Below, one piece after another: positions 26,685 through 34,123 of a stretch of 64,000 nt of DNA (positions are counted from its first letter, which is position 1; every line of letters begins with the position of its first letter). The stretch is from Actinoplanes lutulentus (lineage in GTDB: Bacteria > Actinomycetota > Actinomycetes > Mycobacteriales > Micromonosporaceae). The notes below the pieces were generated by a model. That model saw nothing but the letters and a program-made list of their open reading frames with translations, was not told where the DNA came from and did not search any database. A program made the translations under genes and the position numbers. The stretch spans positions 124,001-188,000 of the forward strand of contig NZ_QLMJ01000016.1 in assembly GCF_003259845.1 (NCBI RefSeq), written 5' to 3'.

Positions 26685-26771
26685 ATAACGCGTCTGGACT
26701 ACGGCTTAGAGGTGCGAGCCGTAGTCCAGACGCGTTATCGGCCCTGGATAACGCGTCCAAGCGACGGCTCG
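26685..26771. repeat. Perfect 22-bp inverted repeat plus a third degenerate copy
   Basis: Left arm 26685-26706 and right arm 26717-26738 are perfect complements (beginning ATAACGCGTCTGG) around a 10-bp spacer. A third, imperfect copy starts at 26748 (ATAACGCGTCCAAGC). No coding content is visible here. Confidence 0.8.
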
Positions 26772-26819
26772 CCCCACGTCAACAAGGTCGACCATGCCGG
26801 ATCACACCTCGCGCACCGG

Positions 26820-26939
26820 CCGGCTCGCGCTTACGGTCGCGCAGCGGCCGCAAACACGACCACGAGCACAAGCCACTCCCGGCCGGCTCGCGCATGTGGT
26901 CGCGTGGCGCCGGCGAATGCGACCGTGAGCGCGAGCCGG
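26820..26939. repeat. 63-bp-period hairpin repeat, locus A
   Basis: Alternating arms GGCTCGCGC...GGTCG (26822 and 26885) and CGACC...AGCC (26857 and 26920) recur with an exact 63-bp period and can pair as hairpins. The same arms, spacing and period recur at 53729-53874. Confidence 0.75.
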
Positions 26940-27038
26940 CTGCGGGGTGCGGCGCACCCGGGCTGGTGGGGCGCTTTTCGGGGCGTGGTCGTTCAGGCTG
27001 GACGCGGAGGGTCGGACGAAAATTTGGCGGGAGGGCTC

Positions 27039-27608
27039 GTGGGCGGCATCAGTGAAGGTCAGCCGACGCTTGTGGTGATCCGGGGGAACTCGGGGTCGGG
27101 GAAGACCACCACCGCGCGGGAGGTGCGGCGGCGGTTCGGGCGGGGGTGTGCCCTCGTCGAGCAGGACTACCTCCGGCGGGTGATCCTCCGCGAGCACGGC
27201 GGCAACCCGGTGGCACCGGCCTTCATCACCGGGACCGTGCGAGCCGCTCTCGACGCCGGCTATCACGTGATCCTCGAAGGCATCCTGGACGCGAAGAGCC
27301 ACGGCCCGCTCCTGCGCCGGCTCATCGCCGAACACACCGGGCCGAGCGCTGTCTTCTACTTCGACGTGTCGTTCGACGAGACCGTGCGGCGCCACCACAC
27401 CCGTGCCGAGCCGATCCCGGTGACCGCGGATCAGATGCGCGAGTGGCACCAGCCCCGCGATCTGCTCGGCACCGACGGCGAACACGTCCTTGAGGAAACC
27501 ACCACCTTCGACGAGGCCGTCGCGACGATCCTGCACCTCAGCGGCTTGGCCAAGGCCGCCGCACTGACACCCTGCCCGACCCGCTGCCCTCGATGCGCCG
27601 CCAAATGA
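27039..27608 (+). CDS. P-loop kinase of unknown substrate
   Basis: The start is the GTG at 27039 behind GGGAGG, giving 189 residues; upstream codons cross the repeat cluster and are not credible. Walker A is GNSGSGKTTTAREV; the fold resembles zeta-toxin/chloramphenicol-phosphotransferase-like small-molecule kinases (ALVEQDYLRRVILRE, HVILEGILDAKSH). An odd C-terminal tail contains CPTRCPRC, a possible metal-binding cysteine cluster. It overlaps the hydrolase gene by ATGA. Confidence 0.8.
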   Translation: MGGISEGQPTLVVIRGNSGSGKTTTAREVRRRFGRGCALVEQDYLRRVILREHGGNPVAPAFITGTVRAALDAGYHVILEGILDAKSHGPLLRRLIAEHTGPSAVFYFDVSFDETVRRHHTRAEPIPVTADQMREWHQPRDLLGTDGEHVLEETTTFDEAVATILHLSGLAKAAALTPCPTRCPRCAAK

Positions 27609-28357
27609 CCACCCTGCGCGTAGCCGCCTGCCAGACCCCGGAAATCCTCGGCGACCCGGAAGCGGCCCTGACCTACATCGAGGACTTCGCCCGGCGGACC
27701 GACGCCGACCTGCTGCTGTTCCCGGAGTGCTTCCTCCAGGGCTACCTCGTCGACCCCGCCCACGTGATCCACCACGCCATCAACCTGGAATCGGCACGGT
27801 TCGCCACCATACGAAAGCGCCTCGAACCCATCGGACCGACGCTCGTCTTCGGCATGATCGAGGAGGACGCCGGCGACTACTTCAACAGCGTCGTCGTCGT
27901 GACCCGAGGCCGGCTCGAAGGCCGCTATCGCAAGACGTGCCTGATGCCGGGCGAATCCGTGTTCACCCCCGGCACCGAATACCCGACATTCAAGATCAAC
28001 GGCATTCGGTACGGCATCAGCATCTGCTCCGACACCCAGCACCCCGAGCCGGCCGCCCACGTCGCGGCCCAGGGTGCACGGATGCTGCTCGTCTCGGCGC
28101 AGAACATGATGCGCCGCCCCACCGCGGAACGGTGGAAGGACGAACACCACCGGATGCGCATCGAGCGAGCCCGCGAGACCGGGATGTGGCTGGTGTCCTC
28201 CGACGTCACCGGCACCCGGGGCGAGGACCGGATCGGGTACGGCCCGACCAGCGTGATCTCCCCGACGGGCGTGGTGGTTACCCAGGTTCCGCTGCTGACC
28301 ACAGGAACGGCGATAGCCGAGTTATTCGGCGACGACGAAGCCCAGGGTTTCCGGTAG
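27605..28357 (+). CDS. Carbon-nitrogen hydrolase (nitrilase superfamily)
   Basis: The 250-residue protein carries the Glu-Lys-Cys triad: Glu in LLLFPECFLQGYLV, Lys in GRYRKTCLMPGE and Cys in GISICSDTQHPE. It should hydrolyse an amide or N-carbamoyl compound. Coupling to the P-loop kinase by a 4-bp overlap suggests a joint small-molecule pathway. Its last 36 bp overlap a broken minus-strand gene. Confidence 0.88.
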   Translation: MTTLRVAACQTPEILGDPEAALTYIEDFARRTDADLLLFPECFLQGYLVDPAHVIHHAINLESARFATIRKRLEPIGPTLVFGMIEEDAGDYFNSVVVVTRGRLEGRYRKTCLMPGESVFTPGTEYPTFKINGIRYGISICSDTQHPEPAAHVAAQGARMLLVSAQNMMRRPTAERWKDEHHRMRIERARETGMWLVSSDVTGTRGEDRIGYGPTSVISPTGVVVTQVPLLTTGTAIAELFGDDEAQGFR

Positions 28358-28482
28358 GGCGGCAAGGGCCTTGCGGCGTTCCGGGTCGGGTTCCTCCTCG
28401 GCCACCTGCCGGAGTAGCGCGACCAGCTCGCCGGTCTCGCCGTGCGATGGGTCGCGTCAACCTGCTGGCGCACCTCGGTCAT
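28322..28482 (-). pseudogene. Frameshifted small gene overlapping the hydrolase 3' end
   Basis: The ATG at 28482 begins MTEVRQQVDATHR, but the sensible continuation (HGETGELVALLRQVAEEE, then PDPERRKALAALPETLGF, ending at 28322) is in another frame. The two halves look like one small acidic helical protein split by a frameshift near 28440. Function is unknown. Confidence 0.5.
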
Positions 28483-28511
28483 CCTGCCGCCACGGCGTAT
28501 CACTCGGCGAG
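28477..28511. repeat. Duplicated fragment of the WYL regulator 3' end
   Basis: Thirty-one of 35 bases match 29341-29375, the last codons and stop of the WYL regulator gene. The copy lies on the far side of the degraded region. Confidence 0.55.
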
Positions 28512-28712
28512 TCGGGCAAGCAGGAACTGCTCGCGACTGTCGCCGCACGCCGGCTCACCGAGATCCGCCGCAGCTGAGGGTTGAGGCAGCAGCAGGTCGG
28601 CGACCGCATAGGCGTCGCCAAAGGCCGCGTCTCCCAGATCGAGCAAGGCAAAGTCTCCGGCCAAGACGTGCTCGCCCGCTACGTCGTCGCCGACGGCGGG
28701 CGCCATCACGCG
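28500..28712 (+). pseudogene. XRE-family regulator gene broken by an in-frame stop
   Basis: One frame reads GESGKQELLATVAARRLTEIRRS, a TGA at 28575-28577, then GLRQQQVGDRIGVAKGRV and SQIEQGKVSGQDVLARYV. Without the stop this is a standard XRE helix-turn-helix. A TTG at 28581 could restart but would lose the first helix. The N-terminus and C-terminus are also lost. It looks like an antitoxin or phage-type regulator relic. Confidence 0.6.
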
Positions 28713-28954
28713 GACTTTGCGCAACTCCCGACTACACTCCGTGACGCCCTCACCTCAGAACGGCTTCTCCACCCGCGAGCCGAGGAGCACACGTTGACGC
28801 CCGCCGAGCCCGAGTACGCCATCGACGTTGACGGCCGCCAGGCAGTTCTGGCGGGGCTATCCGGTAGAACAGGGGCGCAGTGTTCGGCGTGAAGCCGGAC
28901 AGTTTCATGGATGGGGATGCGGCCGAACTCGGCCGGACCGACGAACCGCATCTG

Positions 28955-29236
28955 TCAGTTGCCCAGCATCCTGTCCTGCCAACGCCTCACGCCCTCAGCC
29001 CCGCCGCTCGGAGCAGTCTCGATAGTGTGTCGCAACGTATGCGCCAATCCAAAACATTCATCACTGCCGAAGCATTCGGCCAATGCGCCGGCTTCCTCAT
29101 CGGACACTGGCCGCCCAATACGATCCAGAAGTTCTCCGGCATGCCTGACAGCCATCTCCAGAACATCATCAGGCTGGAGATCCTCCGATGGAAGAACTCC
29201 TAGGGCGATGAAATCGCTAACTTCCGGCCTAATCAC
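28955..29236 (-). CDS. Small acidic protein of unknown function
   Basis: The GTG start at 29236 is preceded by GGTGGGGG; the product has 93 residues. The composition is protein-like (LGVLPSEDLQPDDVLEMAV, VSDEEAGALAECFGSDECF, GLAHTLRHTIETAP) and resembles small hypothetical proteins seen near immunity-type genes. Local GC content is lower than in its surroundings. It sits inside a scar region with several broken genes, so it may be transferred DNA or a remnant. No partner is present. Confidence 0.5.
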   Translation of the reverse strand: MIRPEVSDFIALGVLPSEDLQPDDVLEMAVRHAGELLDRIGRPVSDEEAGALAECFGSDECFGLAHTLRHTIETAPSGGAEGVRRWQDRMLGN

Positions 29237-29342
29237 TAAAAAGCCCCCACCGCTAAGCCATCCACGACGCCTTCACGACGCCTCCACGTGCCGGAGGGCG
29301 AGCCGGGCGCGGAGTTCGTCGTCGGTCACGTGATGCACCCGG

Positions 29343-30293
29343 TCATCCTGCCGCCGCGGTGTAGCGCTCGGCGAGGGTGGTGAACGCGGCGCGGAGCTCC
29401 TCGGGACCGACCACCTCGAGACCGGCGTCGAACCTGCCGAAGGAGGCGGCGAGACCGGTCCACGACCAGGAACCGAGCACGACCCGGCAGCGGTCCGGCC
29501 CGAGCTCCTCCACGAGACCGTCGCGCACATAGGTGGCCACGTCGGAAGCCGGACGATCGATGATCACTTCTCCGTGGCAGGGCCATTCACTCGTACCCTC
29601 GGAGCCGCGGAACCGGGCCGCGATGAAGGAGGCGACGTCGGGGGCCGGCAGCGCTCGCGCAGCGAAGCGCGGGCCGGCAGGGGTGCGCGGGGTGATCCGG
29701 TCGGCGCGGAAGGTGCGCCAGCCGGCGCGGTCGAGGTCCCAGGCCAGGAGGTACCAGCGGCCTTTCCAGGCGACCAGGTGATGGGGTTCGGCCCGGCGTG
29801 CCTGATCGTCGTTGTAGAAGAATCGCAGGATCTCCTGGGCGTGAATGGCCGCGCCGATGGCGGTCAGCACACCGCTGCCGACCTCGGACGACGGCCGATC
29901 ACCCGGCGGTTCCACCGCGGTGATCTGGAGGGCGTCGATGCGGTGCCGCAGCCGGGCAGGCATCACCTGCCGAATCGTGTTCAGGGCTCGGGCCGCACCC
30001 TCCTCGATGCCCGCGCCGGAGACGCCGGCGAGCTGCAGTGCCACCGCGATGGACACGGCCTGGTCGTCGTCGAAGAGCAGCGGCGGCATCCGGGTGCCGG
30101 CGTCCAGGCGATAGCCGCCGTCCGGACCCTTGACAGTGCGGATCGGATAACCCAGTTCGCGCAGTCGGTCCACGTCACGGCGGACGGTGCGCGCGCTGAC
30201 CTCCAGCCGTTCGGCGAGCAGGCCACCGGGCCAGTCACGGCGGGCCTGCAGCAGGGACAGCAGCGACAGCAGCCGCGCGGACGTCGTGGGCAT
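29343..30293 (-). CDS. HTH/WYL-domain regulator (YafY type)
   Basis: Starting at the ATG at 30293 (MPTTSARLL) gives 316 residues, the usual form; ATG codons at 30305 and 30323 are alternatives. The N-terminal HTH reads LLAERLEVSARTVRRDVDRL, and the WYL domain includes HHLVAWKGRWYLLAWDLDRAGWRTFRADRI. WYL proteins sense small ligands or nucleic acids. It is divergent from a PhnB-like VOC gene and probably regulates it. Confidence 0.88.
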   Translation of the reverse strand: MPTTSARLLSLLSLLQARRDWPGGLLAERLEVSARTVRRDVDRLRELGYPIRTVKGPDGGYRLDAGTRMPPLLFDDDQAVSIAVALQLAGVSGAGIEEGAARALNTIRQVMPARLRHRIDALQITAVEPPGDRPSSEVGSGVLTAIGAAIHAQEILRFFYNDDQARRAEPHHLVAWKGRWYLLAWDLDRAGWRTFRADRITPRTPAGPRFAARALPAPDVASFIAARFRGSEGTSEWPCHGEVIIDRPASDVATYVRDGLVEELGPDRCRVVLGSWSWTGLAASFGRFDAGLEVVGPEELRAAFTTLAERYTAAAG

Positions 30294-30388
30294 GAATCCG
30301 ATCATGCCGGAAGTAGCGGCCACTCCCTGTCCTCTACCGCTGACATCGTCCTCCTCGTCAGCACGGCAGGATCCAGCAAGGAGCAGTC

Positions 30389-30808
30389 ATGGGCATCAGC
30401 ACCGTCGCGCACATCAACCTGCGGGGAACCGCGCGGGAAGCGCTCGAGTTCTACCGGACGGTGTTCGGCGGGGACCTGGTCGCGGTCACCTACGCCGACG
30501 CGCACAGCGTCCCGTCGCCCGACGAAGCCGACCAGATCATGTGGGGTCAGGTCACCTCGCCCGAGGGATTCCAGATCATGGCGTACGACGTGCCGTCGTC
30601 GCGGCCGTGGAGTGCCGGGGACAGCCCGTTCTTCGTCTCGGTCCGGGGCAGCGACGCCGACGAGATCACCGGTTACTGGAAGCGGCTGAGCGAGGGGTCG
30701 GCCGTCGTGGTCGAACTCGGGCCGGCGGGGTGGGCGCCGCTGTACGGAATGGTGACCGACCGGTTCGGCGTCACGTGGGTACTCGACGTCGCCATCAATG
30801 ACAGGTGA
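30389..30808 (+). CDS. VOC-family protein (PhnB-like)
   Basis: The 139-residue protein shows the PhnB-like pattern: AHINLRGTAREALEFYRTVFGG at the start, DQIMWGQV in the middle and MVTDRFGVTWVLDV at the end. A GGAGCAG site precedes the ATG. It is a small-molecule binding or isomerase-like protein of unknown specificity, paired with the divergent WYL regulator, an arrangement common in actinomycetes. Confidence 0.85.
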   Translation: MGISTVAHINLRGTAREALEFYRTVFGGDLVAVTYADAHSVPSPDEADQIMWGQVTSPEGFQIMAYDVPSSRPWSAGDSPFFVSVRGSDADEITGYWKRLSEGSAVVVELGPAGWAPLYGMVTDRFGVTWVLDVAINDR

Positions 30809-30815
30809 GGAGCCT

Positions 30816-30854
30816 GTGTCGATTAAGGGTTCGATCCGCACCCGAAATCGACAC
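30816..30854. repeat. 39-nt palindromic element, copy 2
   Basis: It is exactly 39 nt long with perfect GTGTCGA/TCGACAC arms, 7 bp after the VOC stop and between that gene and the convergent ribosomal protection gene. Confidence 0.75.
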
Positions 30855-30910
30855 GCACCGGCTTTGGACCAGCCCTGCCGCACGGCCGGCCAGAGCAACA
30901 GCCCCGCCCC

Positions 30911-32866
30911 CTATCGCGGCACCGCGCGGAACCACCCCTCCCGATCCCCCGGGTCCGGCCCGCGCCGCGGCAGCACCGGCGCCCCCTCTCCGACCACCGG
31001 CGCGTAGTGGTCGAACTCCGCCGTCAGCACCGCCTCCCCACCCGTCAGATCCGGCAGAGCGGCCACCACCTGCGGCACCTTCGACGACGGCAACACGCCG
31101 CTGACCTCCAGATATCCCCCAGCAGCAACGGTCTCCCGGACGACAGCCCCGTGCCGCCCGAGCAACGCCGCCACCGCGTCGAACACATGGTGCGGAATGT
31201 TCACCTCGAACCGCTCCACCGGCTGACAAACCCGGCTCCCCGCCCGGCGGAGCGCCGCGGTCACCACCACCGGGGCGAGGTACCGGAAATCCGCCCCGAC
31301 GCTGGAGAGCGACTTGTCGAACTTCTGGTGCGACCTGCTCTGCCGCGGGCAGTACTGCGACGACACCATGCTGACCACGCAGTCGGTGACCGGCCAGCCG
31401 CGCAAACCCTGCCGCAGTGCCGCCCGCACACCCTCCTCGGTCGCCGCGATGAACGCCGGCGGCAGCCGTCCCGGTTCGATGCCGGCGCGGAACTCGATCC
31501 CGTGCCCCACCGGCGCCGGCGCGATCCCAAGGCCGATACCGGCAAGATACGGATTGCCGCCCTCCCGCACCCGATCCACCGCCTCACCACTGCCGGCGAC
31601 ACGTTCGATACACGCCGTCAGCGTGCCGGAGAAGCGGACCTTGACGCCGTACCGATCCTCCAGCAGCGACGCGATCACCTCTTTCTGCACCTCGCCGTGC
31701 AGCCGGATCACCGCCTGCCCCTCGTGCTCGTCGAGGCGCAGGTCGACCAGCGGGTCCTCGTCGGCGAGTTCGGCGAGGCCGGCGAAGAGCGCGAGCCGCT
31801 GGGACGCCTCGATCGGTTCGACGAGTGCCTGCCGGGTCGGTGGCGGGAATCGATAGAGATGCCGGCGCGGCGGGTCACCCACGTGCTGCCCGATCCGGGC
31901 CGTCAGCCCGCGCACCGCGACGATCTGCCCCGCGGTCGCCTCCGGGCGCACGAGCACGCCTTCCGGCGCGCTCACCCCGACCTGGGTCACGGTCTGCGGC
32001 CGGCTTCCGCCTAGATCCACCCGATCTCGTACGCGTAACCGCCCCGACCACAGCCGTAACCATGCCCGCCGCCCGTGGCTGTCCCGATCGACGGCGAAGA
32101 CGGTTCCGGCGACCGGGCCGCCGGGTTCGTCGCAGCGCGGCAGCAGGTCGGCGAGGACGTGGCGCAGTTGCCGCACGCCGGCACCGGTGATCGCCGAGCC
32201 GCAGACGACCGGGCTGAGCTGACCGCCACGGACACCGGTGCGGATCGCGCGGCGGACGTCGCGGACCCGGACCGGCACACCCGGGTCATCGTCCAGCCAG
32301 CGTGCGGCCACGGTGTCGTCGGCCTCCGCCACGGCTTCGACCACGGGGTCGGAGTCCAGCGCGATGGCGCGTACCCTCGCTGTGGTCTGACCTTGACCCG
32401 TGACCGCGGTGAGCGGGACGGGGGTTGCCGCGAGCCGCAGGCGAAGCTGGCCGAGCACACGGTCGACGTCGGCGCCGCGGCGGTCGATCTTGTTGAGGAA
32501 GAACACGGTGGGTACGCCGATGCGGCGCAGCGCCCGCCAGATGGCGACGGTCTGCGGCTGGACGCCCTCAACGCTGGACACCACGAGCACCGCGGCGTCG
32601 AGGACGGCGAGCGAGCGCTCGACCTCGGCGATGAAGTCCGGGTGGCCCGGGGTGTCGAGCAGGTTCACGGTGAGCGCGCCGAGGCGGATGGTGGTGACGG
32701 CCGCGCGGATGGTGATGCCGCGGCGGCGTTCCAGATCCATCGAGTCGGTGCGGGTGGTGCCGTCGTCGACGCTGCCGGGCAGGGCGACGGCCCCGGCCTC
32801 GAAGAGCAGGCGTTCGGTCAGGCTGGTCTTGCCGGCGTCAACATGCGCGACGATGCCGAGGTTCAT
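30911..32866 (-). CDS. Tetracycline-type ribosomal protection GTPase (TetM/OtrA family)
   Basis: The ATG at 32866 gives 651 residues, the normal family length. The G domain shows AHVDAGKTSLTERLL (P-loop), DTPGHPDFIAEVERSL, FLNKIDR and SSVEGVQ; the remaining domains resemble elongation factor G. Such proteins bind the ribosome and eject tetracycline. No ribosome-binding site precedes this ATG; instead a leader ORF with a strong site overlaps it. Resistance to tetracyclines specifically is inferred from family membership. Confidence 0.85.
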   Translation of the reverse strand: MNLGIVAHVDAGKTSLTERLLFEAGAVALPGSVDDGTTRTDSMDLERRRGITIRAAVTTIRLGALTVNLLDTPGHPDFIAEVERSLAVLDAAVLVVSSVEGVQPQTVAIWRALRRIGVPTVFFLNKIDRRGADVDRVLGQLRLRLAATPVPLTAVTGQGQTTARVRAIALDSDPVVEAVAEADDTVAARWLDDDPGVPVRVRDVRRAIRTGVRGGQLSPVVCGSAITGAGVRQLRHVLADLLPRCDEPGGPVAGTVFAVDRDSHGRRAWLRLWSGRLRVRDRVDLGGSRPQTVTQVGVSAPEGVLVRPEATAGQIVAVRGLTARIGQHVGDPPRRHLYRFPPPTRQALVEPIEASQRLALFAGLAELADEDPLVDLRLDEHEGQAVIRLHGEVQKEVIASLLEDRYGVKVRFSGTLTACIERVAGSGEAVDRVREGGNPYLAGIGLGIAPAPVGHGIEFRAGIEPGRLPPAFIAATEEGVRAALRQGLRGWPVTDCVVSMVSSQYCPRQSRSHQKFDKSLSSVGADFRYLAPVVVTAALRRAGSRVCQPVERFEVNIPHHVFDAVAALLGRHGAVVRETVAAGGYLEVSGVLPSSKVPQVVAALPDLTGGEAVLTAEFDHYAPVVGEGAPVLPRRGPDPGDREGWFRAVPR

Positions 32867-32930
32867 CAATGACAAAGCAGAACTCCACGGTAGGACGGAA
32901 AGGGGTCCGGAGCGTGGAAGCTGCTCGCAT
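32838..32930 (-). CDS. Leader peptide overlapping the ribosomal protection gene start
   Basis: A 30-residue ORF begins at an ATG 8 bp after AAGGAG and reads MRAASTLRTPFRPTVEFC then FVIDEPRHRRAC, ending 29 bp inside the resistance gene in another frame. The resistance gene itself has no ribosome-binding site, so its translation may depend on ribosomes finishing or stalling on this leader. It is a prediction from position only. Confidence 0.5.
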   Translation of the reverse strand: MRAASTLRTPFRPTVEFCFVIDEPRHRRAC

Positions 32931-32997
32931 TGGTTTCTCCTTGTCGCAGGCTGTCTGACAACCCACCCTGGCACGGCCGCCGGTGGGACCGCTACCG

Positions 32998-33026
32998 ATT
33001 AAATTTCAGCCGGTTTGTCGTACAAT
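32998..33026. promoter_or_regulatory. Overlapping divergent promoters
   Basis: Forward: TTAAAT (32999-33004), 16 bp, TACAAT (33021-33026). Reverse: TTGTAC (33025-33020), 16 bp, TTTAAT. Each -10 box overlaps the -35 box of the other strand. The forward -10 lies 7 bp before a GTG, implying a leaderless message; the reverse would make a leader of about 120 nt for the resistance gene. Confidence 0.5.
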
Positions 33027-33033
33027 AAGGTTT

Positions 33034-33183
33034 GTGTTCGATTTTGAGCCGGAGCCCGAGGATCAGCCCGCGCAGCAGAGTTCGCTGAGCAGCGCGTTCG
33101 TCGCCATGGTGGCGCTGACCATGCTGGCGATGCTGGTCGGCGGCGCGGCCCTGTTCTGGGTCATCCGGGTGGCCGCGCACTGA
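33034..33183 (+). CDS. Small single-pass membrane protein
   Basis: The GTG at 33034 gives 49 residues. An acidic N-terminus (FEPEPEDQPAQQ) is followed by a single hydrophobic helix (FVAMVALTMLAMLVGGAALFWVI). It lies immediately downstream of a putative -10 box, so it may be translated from a leaderless mRNA. I do not recognise a family. Confidence 0.6.
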   Translation: MFDFEPEPEDQPAQQSSLSSAFVAMVALTMLAMLVGGAALFWVIRVAAH

Positions 33184-33232
33184 GGGGTGTACCGGCAGTG
33201 CATCGCAGGTCACGGCCGTTCGACGTACCGTC

Positions 33233-34111
33233 GTGAGCGTGGACAACCGAGCCGAGGTGCGGGATTTCCTCACCACCCGCCGCGCGAAGATCACTCCGGA
33301 GCGGGCCGGGCTGCCGGCGTTCGGCCAGCGGCGGGTCGCCGGGCTGCGGCGCAGCGAGGTGGCGTCGCTCGCCGGGATGAGCGTGGAGTACTACGCCAAG
33401 CTGGAGCGCGGCCAGCTGGCCGGTGTGTCGGCGAGCGTGCTGGACGCGATCGCCCGCGCGCTGCAGCTCGACGAGGCGGAGCGCGCCCACCTGGTCCGGC
33501 TCGCGCAGGAGGCGAACGGCAGCGGCGCACTGCTGCGGCCGGTGCGCCGGCCGAAACAGTGGACCGTGCGGCCCAGCCTGCAGTGGTCGCTCGACGCGAT
33601 CACCAGCCCGGCAATCCTGGCCAACAACCGGCAGGACCTGGTCGCGTCGAACCTGCTGGGCCGGGCCATGTTCGCCGATCTCTATGCCGGAGCGGGCGGC
33701 GCGCCGAACTTCGGCAGGTTCACGTTCCTGGACAGCGCGGCCCGGCGCTTCTATCCCGACTGGGCGCTGGCCGCCGACATGTTTGTCGCCAATCTGCGGA
33801 CCGCCGCCGGCAAGGATCCGCACGACAAGGGTCTGCAGGACCTGGTCGGTGAGCTGTCGACGCGCAGTGACGAGTTCCGCCGCCGGTGGGGCGCGCACAA
33901 CGTCCGCACGCATGGCACCGGGGTGAAGACGTTCCATCATCATGTCGTCGGCGGGCTCGAGCTCGCGTACGAAAGCATGGATCTCCGGGCTGAGCCGGAC
34001 CTGACCCTGACGATCTATGCGGCCGACCCGGGGTCGGCGAGCGCGCACGGGCTGAGCCTGCTGGCGTCCTGGGCGGCCAGCGAGCCGGAGCTGATCGCCC
34101 CGGCTCGCTGA
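33233..34111 (+). CDS. XRE regulator with MmyB-like ligand-binding domain
   Basis: The GTG at 33233 gives 292 residues. The N-terminal HTH includes RVAGLRRSEVASLAGMSVEYYAKLERG; the C-terminal domain (QWSLDAITSPAILANNRQDLVASN, YPDW, FHHHVVGGLELAYE) is the MmyB/PAS-like ligand domain common in actinomycetes. It is convergent with an alcohol dehydrogenase gene, which such regulators often control; that link is inference. Confidence 0.9.
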   Translation: MSVDNRAEVRDFLTTRRAKITPERAGLPAFGQRRVAGLRRSEVASLAGMSVEYYAKLERGQLAGVSASVLDAIARALQLDEAERAHLVRLAQEANGSGALLRPVRRPKQWTVRPSLQWSLDAITSPAILANNRQDLVASNLLGRAMFADLYAGAGGAPNFGRFTFLDSAARRFYPDWALAADMFVANLRTAAGKDPHDKGLQDLVGELSTRSDEFRRRWGAHNVRTHGTGVKTFHHHVVGGLELAYESMDLRAEPDLTLTIYAADPGSASAHGLSLLASWAASEPELIAPAR

Positions 34112-34123
34112 GGCTTTGACCTC

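Noticed and set aside
26544..27038. N-terminal extension of the P-loop kinase
   Set aside because: The frame crosses three repeat families and lacks a start with a ribosome-binding site until the GTG at 27039.
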